Origin: Gemmatimonadota bacterium
Lineage (GTDB): Bacteria; Gemmatimonadota; Gemmatimonadetes; Longimicrobiales; Gaopeijiaceae
Reading direction: 5' to 3'
NCBI GenBank assembly: GCA_009838975.1
Contig: VXQO01000033.1
Span: 1-36,388, forward strand
DNA: 36,388 nucleotides
In this document: one piece after another, positions 32,801-36,388 of the stretch
Layout: each line of letters begins with the position of its first letter
Position numbering within the stretch: the first letter of the stretch is position 1
Translations under genes and position numbers: made by a program
The notes under the pieces: model-generated
What the model was told of the DNA's origin: nothing
Seen by the model: the letters and a program-made list of their open reading frames with translations, nothing else
Database searches by the model: none

Positions 32801-33220
32801 CAGCGCCGCGCACGGGGCGCCGCCGCCGAGATCGGCCGCGCGCGCGACCGGCTCCGCCACATGCGCGCCGCCCTGGACGAGACCCCCGCCGCTGGCGACG
32901 ACCTCTACACGCGGCTGGAAGACATCGAAGCGCGCCTCGCCGGCATCGCGGTGCGGCTGCAGGGCGATCCCGCCCGCGGCGCGCTCAACGAACCGAGCTC
33001 GCCCTCGATCATGGGCCGTATCGGCCAGGTTGCCGGCGGGCACTGGGGCACGCGCCAGCCGCCCACCGAGACGCAGCGCGAGAGCCTGGAGATCGCGCGG
33101 GGCGGCTTCCAGCGGGTGACGATCGCGCTCAGGACGCTGCTGGAGGAGACGCTGGCCGAGCTGGAGGCCGACATGGAGGCCGCGGGCGCGCCGTGGACGC
33201 CGGGGCGGCGGGTGGGGTGA
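29891..33220 (+). CDS. secreted Asp-box (VPS10/BNR-like) beta-propeller protein, second copy
   Basis: A 1109-residue paralogue of the protein at 20826-23936. The signal peptide spans about residues 9-40 (FAALIPAAALAALAATPQGATAQ); ATG 29915 is an alternative start, and neither has a clear Shine-Dalgarno. Asp-box turns include TTNSGITW, SRDGGRTW, TEDGGDTW, STDGGRTW, STDRGESW, SDDRGNSW and TEDGGATW, ending near residue 750. The shared opening GPALMGGRIADIAVHPGD and VGSGGVWKTTNSG match the other copy (GPAIAGGRISDLEVVPG). The C-terminal third holds an Arg/Glu-rich helical part and a domain with RVTWDLRRPAPDP. It is probably a surface or periplasmic protein; enzymatic activity is unproven. Confidence 0.86.
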   Translation: MSRTTTRPMFDHLARATFAALIPAAALAALAATPQGATAQAAQADIALITQATQGLALREIGPALMGGRIADIAVHPGDPATWYIAVGSGGVWKTTNSGITWTPVFDDQPSYSIGTVAIDPSDPDVVWVGTGENVSGRHVAWGDGVYGSRDGGRTWTHAGLAASEHIGKILVDPRDGHTVFVAAEGPLWSAGGERGLYRTEDGGDTWDAVLTVDENTGVTDVEFDPVDPDIMYAATYERRRTVWSLLAGGPGSGIHKSTDGGRTWREVTAGLPTADMGKIGIDVSGADRNIVYATIEGGPNDRGFYRSTDRGESWERRNSYISGGTGPHYYQEIEASPHDPDLVYQMDVFIHVTRDGGATFAELGTGREKHSDNHALWIDPANGRHMLAGTDAGLYETFDQGTTWRHFPNTPISQFYKLALDNAEPFYNILGGAQDLGTLHGPSRTMNLEGVRNRDWYAPLGADGYAAAFDPTDGQIAYIQSQQGNLQRVNLHNHELINIRPLPAPGDPPERWNWDSPVIASPHAEGRIYYASQRVWRSDDRGNSWTAVSGDLTRNDNRYELPMAGRVRSVDALYGNTAMSWYSTISAITESPLDDGVLYAGTDDGLVQATEDGGATWRQAAPLPGVSERAFMNDIKASQHDAATVFVVADNHKEGDYTPYLFESNDHGRTWRSIAGDLPDGIILWSIEQDHADPDLLFAGAESGIHFTLNGGANWIKLGAGAPTISFRDLEIQRRDNDLVGATFGRGFYILDDYTPLRDMADGALAAGAVLFPVRDAWWYIPNAPLQAPGQPTLGTTSYVAPNPEFGATFTYWLEDAPETARAERRDAERAAAERGEDIAFPGYDALRAEALESGPRVALLVRDGAGDPVRRVMGPATEGLHRVTWDLRRPAPDPVNLATPGFTPPWAGTPQGPLAPPGDYTVEMALITETGVERVGDPQPFTVKPVPNIDATTDFTAAMAFAEETADLQRRARGAAAEIGRARDRLRHMRAALDETPAAGDDLYTRLEDIEARLAGIAVRLQGDPARGALNEPSSPSIMGRIGQVAGGHWGTRQPPTETQRESLEIARGGFQRVTIALRTLLEETLAELEADMEAAGAPWTPGRRVG

Positions 33221-33227
33221 GTAGCGG

Positions 33228-33467
33228 TCAGTCCCCGGGACGCCAGCCCTCGATCGCAGTGTCGGCCACGGCGAGGCCTTCGCGCTCGGCCGCCTCAACC
33301 AGGCGCTGATCAAGGCAGAGGAACACCAGCGGGTCCGCGAGCTGCTCGCTCACCAGCAGGGCCGCGCCAAGCTGACCGGCATCGGCGGCCCGGAGCGGGT
33401 GCCGCGCCAGCACCGCGTTCGCCCGGGTGCGCACGGCAAGCACATCGACCACTTCGTCCCAGCCGGC
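33228..33467 (-). pseudogene. C-terminal half of a PIN-domain (VapC-like) toxin
   Basis: About 79 residues match the second half of VapC-type PIN ribonucleases: HPLRAADAGQLGAALL carries the conserved Asp of helix 4, and FLCLDQRLVEAAEREGLAV the later Asp strand and helix. The first half, with the catalytic Asp that opens the fold, is absent; upstream codons to 33671 give only low-complexity Arg/Pro/Ser sequence and overlap the next gene's 5' end. No VapB-like antitoxin is next to it. A fragment rather than a working toxin is the best reading. It is convergent with the Asp-box gene, 7 bases apart. Confidence 0.65.
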
Positions 33468-33572
33468 GGGCTTCCGGGGCGCGATGGACGCCGGGAAGGC
33501 GGGTGGGTCCCGGGTGACGCGCGGAGGGCGCTTGTGGAACCGGTCAACGGGAGCCAGGGTAGAAGAAGCAGT

Positions 33573-33594
33573 CACCGGGAAACCGTTCCCGGTG
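33573..33594. repeat. 9-base perfect hairpin in the lipoprotein gene leader
   Basis: CACCGGGAA and TTCCCGGTG pair perfectly around the loop ACCG. The hairpin lies 29 bases before ATG 33623, just upstream of its AGGAG. No T tract follows. It could be an operator, an mRNA stabiliser, or a stop for transcripts coming from the left. Confidence 0.5.
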
Positions 33595-33622
33595 AAGCCC
33601 GCCACCGCACAGGAGCGCCAGC

Positions 33623-34063
33623 ATGAAGCCGAGACACCCCATTTCTGTCGTCGCCGTCGTGGCCCTGGCATCTGCGGGCTGCATCATGGGCGTGCCGAAG
33701 TCGATGTACACGGTTGCTCCGCTGGGCCCCGCCGAGACTCTGAACTGCGCCACGAACCACATCAAGACCCTCGGGTACACGATTGCGGACGGAGACAGCG
33801 ACATCGGCTTCGTCCGGGGTGAGAAGTACCTGCCCACGGGCGAACGCTGGCTCATCCTCGGACGCGGCGAACGCCACGTCCTCACCGCAACCGTCCTGGC
33901 GGATCCCGACACCGGCGCGTCCTCCCTGCGCGTGACCGCAGGCCTCAGGGACGACCGCCACACGGGCGCTCCTACCAAGTCGGGAAGTGCTGACGCGGAC
34001 GCGGTCATGTCCGCCTGCACCGACCAGACCACTGCCGAGGGCCAGGGCGGCAGGAGCGGCTGA
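33623..34063 (+). CDS. small lipoprotein of unknown function
   Basis: A 146-residue protein. The signal MKPRHPISVVAVVALASAGC ends in a good lipobox (SAGC, Cys20). The mature part has one compact domain: LNCATNHIKTLGYTI, then FVRGEKY, then HVLTATVLADPDTGASSLRVTAGL, a pattern of helix and strands seen in small outer-membrane assembly-like lipoproteins. It ends in a polar Gly/Ser-rich tail. AGGAG lies about 9 bases upstream of the ATG. No family recognised. Neighbours are the PIN fragment (divergent) and the RelE/RHH pair (convergent). Confidence 0.75.
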   Translation: MKPRHPISVVAVVALASAGCIMGVPKSMYTVAPLGPAETLNCATNHIKTLGYTIADGDSDIGFVRGEKYLPTGERWLILGRGERHVLTATVLADPDTGASSLRVTAGLRDDRHTGAPTKSGSADADAVMSACTDQTTAEGQGGRSG

Positions 34064-34133
34064 AACCAACGACACCGTCAGGCGTCACGGGGCAACGCCG
34101 GGATGGTGACGTGACTGGAGGCCTTCGTGCCGG

Positions 34134-34403
34134 TCAACAACCCCGCCGGTAAGCGTCCTTTCGGTGCCCGACCTTGAGAATGACGATCACCAACCGGCCT
34201 TGGGAGACGCTGTAGAGGATGCGGTATCGCCCAACGCGGACACGGTAGACATCGTCGTATCCCGTCAGCTTTCTCGCCCCCTGTGGAAACGGGTCTTCTG
34301 TCAAAAGCAGCATCCTGTGGACAACACGCTCCTGGTCGTCCCGAGGGAGCTTGCGCAACTGTTTCTCCGCCGTACGGGAAACCTCGACCTCATAGCGTCC
34401 CAT
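34134..34403 (-). CDS. RelE/ParE-family toxin
   Basis: An 89-residue toxin of the RelE superfamily. YEVEVSRTAEKQLRKLP opens the fold (strand then helices), LTGYDDVYRVRVGRYRILYSV is the central sheet, and VIVILKVGHRKDAYR the last strand with the basic/aromatic residues used for mRNA cleavage in ribosome-dependent members. It looks complete. ATG 34403 overlaps the antitoxin gene by 14 bases, in antitoxin-toxin order. RelE toxins cut mRNA on the ribosome; ParE members instead poison gyrase, and the sequence alone does not fully exclude that. Confidence 0.88.
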   Translation of the reverse strand: MGRYEVEVSRTAEKQLRKLPRDDQERVVHRMLLLTEDPFPQGARKLTGYDDVYRVRVGRYRILYSVSQGRLVIVILKVGHRKDAYRRGC

Positions 34404-34614
34404 CGAGCTGGAGCTCCCGAATCACATCGGCCAGCGGCCGAGTGGGCTCGTGTCGAATTCGCTTGAGATCGTCGATGTCCTCGAACTCCTCGAGTCGATC
34501 CAGCAGGGCCTCCTGGACAAAGTGACTCAGAACCAATCCCCGGGATCTGCAGAACTGGACAACCGCCCTTTTCAGGGCTTCGTCCACTCTCACGTTGATT
34601 TGCACCTTGCCCAT
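34390..34614 (-). CDS. ribbon-helix-helix antitoxin of the RelE-type toxin
   Basis: A 74-residue protein. KVQINVRVDEALKRAVVQFCRSRGLVLSHFVQEALLDRL is a ribbon-helix-helix DNA-binding unit (residues 3-41). The acidic C-terminus (EEFEDIDDLKRI, LADVIREL) is the toxin-binding part. ATG 34614 is preferred over the longer frame because GAGGAAG lies 5 bases upstream and the fold starts there. It would repress the operon together with the toxin. Both genes appear intact, unlike the other toxin modules in the window. Confidence 0.87.
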   Translation of the reverse strand: MGKVQINVRVDEALKRAVVQFCRSRGLVLSHFVQEALLDRLEEFEDIDDLKRIRHEPTRPLADVIRELQLDGTL

Positions 34615-34647
34615 CTCGTCTTCCTCGGCTGGTGTCCTCGGCCAGCC

Positions 34648-34680
34648 CCATTCTAGCATTTGCTATACAACACAAGCAAT
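34648..34680 (-). promoter_or_regulatory. promoter and operator of the RHH/RelE pair
   Basis: On the minus strand TTGCTT, 18 bases, then TAGAAT (preceded by TGC, an extended -10) form a good sigma-70 promoter about 35 bases upstream of the antitoxin start. TAGCA-TT-TGCTA (34654-34665), an inverted repeat, overlaps the -10 spacer junction and suits binding by the RHH antitoxin. Confidence 0.55.
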
Positions 34681-34750
34681 GAGGAGAGGCGTGCATCCGG
34701 GCGGTCCGCCCATAACCGTATTCGGGAGTCCAACTTTCCGTTGGGGTCAG

Positions 34751-34777
34751 AAAAAAGCCCAGCGGCCGTAAGCCGCG
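34751..34777 (-). terminator. intrinsic terminator after the beta-propeller fragment
   Basis: On the minus strand GCGGC (complement of 34772-34776) pairs with GCCGC (complement of 34762-34766) around a 5-base loop. TGGGC and then six T (34751-34756) follow. It lies about 20 bases past the stop of the truncated propeller gene. Confidence 0.55.
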
Positions 34778-34795
34778 CACAGCCCTGGAGCCGGC

Positions 34796-35254
34796 TCACA
34801 GTCCCTCGATTTCGAGCGCCACGATAGAAGATTCGCCACTCCCGTCCTCGCTGGAGACCACCCAGGTCTCGGCACCGACACCGAGAAGCGACCGTGGCCA
34901 CGCTGCAAGCGTCGCCCCCGCAAAGCCTCTGGCACGCGACCCCAATACCGTGTCGCTGACGGGTCTGTCGGGAGAGCAGCGCACGAAGGATCGCTCTTCC
35001 CAGCCATCCTTGATCGGGCCGGGGAATTCCAGCCACACCGTGCGGTCCGGTTGCGGTGCCACGAACCTGACCTGGCCCGCTGCGAACACCGGCGACATGA
35101 ATGCCGGATCGACCGGAGTGACGCTGGCCGAGCGGGAAGCAAGGTCCAGCGTGACCAACCTGAATGCACTCACGTCCAAGATGAGGAGGGTGTCGGCATT
35201 TGCCCAGGTCACCGCTACAGGTGCCTGGACCCCTTTTATGATGCTCTCCGGCTG
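34796..35254 (-). pseudogene. C-terminal fragment of a beta-propeller protein
   Basis: The open frame begins after a TAA at 35255-35257 and has no ATG; the first usable codon is GTG 35212. The encoded 152 residues start inside a propeller blade (VQAPVAVTWANADTLLILD, typical of NHL/six-bladed propellers) and run to a normal-looking C-terminus (SSIVALEIEGL) with a terminator behind it. There is no signal peptide. I infer that the 5' two thirds were lost. The upstream neighbour is DUF3667 copy B, 30 bases away. It is related in type to the intact lipoprotein at 1625-2809. Confidence 0.65.
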
Positions 35255-35284
35255 TTAGTCGGGTGCCTGAGAAAGGAATCGCCC

Positions 35285-36367
35285 CTACAGCCTCAGCGCG
35301 ACGACGGTACCCAGGATCGGAGTAACCACCACCGCGTACAGGAGCATCAGGAGGCACAATTTGAACAGGGTGCGCAGCCAGCCGTCGCCGTAGAAGTGCT
35401 TCATCGCCGCCGCGGCGTAGTAGAGCGTCCACAGCCCCAGAGCGGTACTCGCCAAGGTCCCGAGCATCCCGCCTGGAAGCAACACGATCACCGAGGTCAC
35501 GAGAAAACTGAACGTCTGTATGTGAATCTGCAGGACGAGGTGCTCCGCGAAGTACCGTTTCTTCCGGTAGTAGATGAGCGCGAGCATCAGGGCCGCGACA
35601 GGCACGAAGAAGATCGCGCCAACAGAGATGCTGCCGACGATATCGTCCCGGAAGAACCCTGGATCGTGCATGAACTCGATTCCCACGGCCAGCCACGCTC
35701 TCTCCAGCGTGTTGGATTCGTCCGGAAGCCGCTCGATCAGGCCCGCGGTGACCTGCAGAAACCCCGCCACGAGTTCGGGTCCGCCGGGACGCTGCATGAT
35801 TTCGTCGAGCTTGCTCCCCGTTTCCGGTGACATCCACGTCTTGAGGATGGCGATTTGCGCCTGAATGGGCGGTGAGGAGCTTGCAGCGCCACCGGTCGTC
35901 CCGATGTCCTGTGACGTCGCCGCCGGCTGAGCGATGTCTGCGGGTTCCCTGGCGCCGCCACCCCAAGGCCCCTGGCTTATCGCGAAGAAGTATATCACGC
36001 TCGCGAACAGATAGAGCCGCACGGGTGACACGTAGCTGGCTCGGCGGTTGCGGGCGAAGTCAATCGAGAGGCGGCCGGGCCTGGGCAGCAGCTTCAGGGT
36101 GCGGAGAACCTTCGAGTCGACTTCGAAGGTCTCACGCAGGAAATCGCCCACCACCGCCCAGCTGGACCGCCTGTAGTCGCGGTCGCTCTGTCCGCACTCG
36201 GCACAGAAGCGCCTCGGGCGGGGTTCGCCGCAGTTGGGACAGGTGGCGATCGCCGCTTGCTGGCCGTCCGCGGTTGGCTGATCACTCGGAGACGACATAT
36301 GACAAGTCCTTGGAGCGCCGGTTGGCACGGCGGGCGGTGATTGTGCCCTTGATTCAAGCTGACTCAT
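35285..36367 (-). CDS. DUF3667 zinc-ribbon membrane protein (copy B)
   Basis: A 360-residue paralogue of copy A (26871-28118). The zinc ribbon is CPNC/CAEC (Cys43, 46, 55, 58). The signature VDSKVLRTLKLLPRPG and FARNRRASYVSPVRLYLF follow, then the first membrane segment, a shorter variable region (about 135-225), and hydrophobic segments including FFVPVAALMLALIYY with the basic YRKKRYFAEHL loop. The start is ATG 36367 with AAAGG upstream; ATG 36298, just ahead of the ribbon and with AAGGA upstream, is equally possible. Function unknown. Confidence 0.85.
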   Translation of the reverse strand: MSQLESRAQSPPAVPTGAPRTCHMSSPSDQPTADGQQAAIATCPNCGEPRPRRFCAECGQSDRDYRRSSWAVVGDFLRETFEVDSKVLRTLKLLPRPGRLSIDFARNRRASYVSPVRLYLFASVIYFFAISQGPWGGGAREPADIAQPAATSQDIGTTGGAASSSPPIQAQIAILKTWMSPETGSKLDEIMQRPGGPELVAGFLQVTAGLIERLPDESNTLERAWLAVGIEFMHDPGFFRDDIVGSISVGAIFFVPVAALMLALIYYRKKRYFAEHLVLQIHIQTFSFLVTSVIVLLPGGMLGTLASTALGLWTLYYAAAAMKHFYGDGWLRTLFKLCLLMLLYAVVVTPILGTVVALRL

Positions 36368-36388
36368 TGCTTACCTTTCAGTATGGCT

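Noticed and set aside
30458-33313. 951-codon minus-strand open frame
   Set aside because: Antisense to the second Asp-box gene, whose Asp-box motifs prove the plus-strand reading; the long frame is a high-GC artefact.
1-36388. CRISPR array, tRNA, rRNA, insertion sequence, integrase, prophage
   Set aside because: No regularly spaced repeats, cloverleaf or rRNA core sequences, and no transposase or recombinase motifs were seen on either strand by eye.

Overview
The window is 36.4 kb of high-GC bacterial DNA. It has no rRNA, tRNA, CRISPR array or recognisable transposase. Secreted six-bladed beta-propeller lipoproteins, Asp-box (VPS10/BNR-like) propeller proteins, DUF3667 zinc-ribbon membrane proteins, Tat-exported epimerases and lipoprotein amidases occur together. 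I infer a Gemmatimonadota-like or related soil or marine bacterium; no marker gene proves this.

Layout. 1-1334: possible tail of a gene, then galactokinase. 1625-4689 (minus): a membrane TPR/TolB-like protein translationally coupled to a beta-propeller lipoprotein. 4881-6047: AAA/DUF4143 ATPase preceded by operator-like repeats. 6138-7556: secreted CapA-type protein. 7613-9364 (minus): exported amidase. 9501-11095: AbiE type IV toxin-antitoxin pair whose toxin has lost one catalytic Asp. 11128-17745: two Tat-dependent NAD(P)-fold epimerase paralogues, pointing outward, bracket a secreted haem/copper monooxygenase-like protein, its secreted neighbour and an ABC transporter. 17815-20092: YtcJ-like amidohydrolase lipoprotein coupled to a RidA-like lipoprotein. 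20160-20708 (minus): unknown protein. 20826-23936 (minus): Asp-box propeller protein, divergent from a coiled-coil/SRPBCC-like/glycine-zipper protein (24024-24989). 24993-28118 (minus): DUF3667 protein and an amidase with a CHRD-like tail.

From about 28.1 to 35.3 kb the window looks like an eroded accessory segment lying between same-orientation DUF3667 copies. It holds a frameshifted DUF3667 remnant, a HIRAN-domain protein coupled to a HipA-like kinase gene with an internal out-of-frame deletion, a second Asp-box protein, a half PIN-domain toxin, a small lipoprotein, an apparently intact RHH/RelE toxin-antitoxin pair, and the C-terminal piece of a beta-propeller protein with its terminator.

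Most of the intact genes encode envelope or periplasmic proteins: peptide or amide hydrolysis, carbohydrate-type epimerases, copper/haem oxidation and export. The other theme is toxin-antitoxin or defence genes, in which three of four modules carry a visible lesion in the toxin or kinase while the antitoxin or partner is intact or the module is only a fragment. The most interesting locus is the HipA-like kinase/HIRAN pair at 28386-29646.
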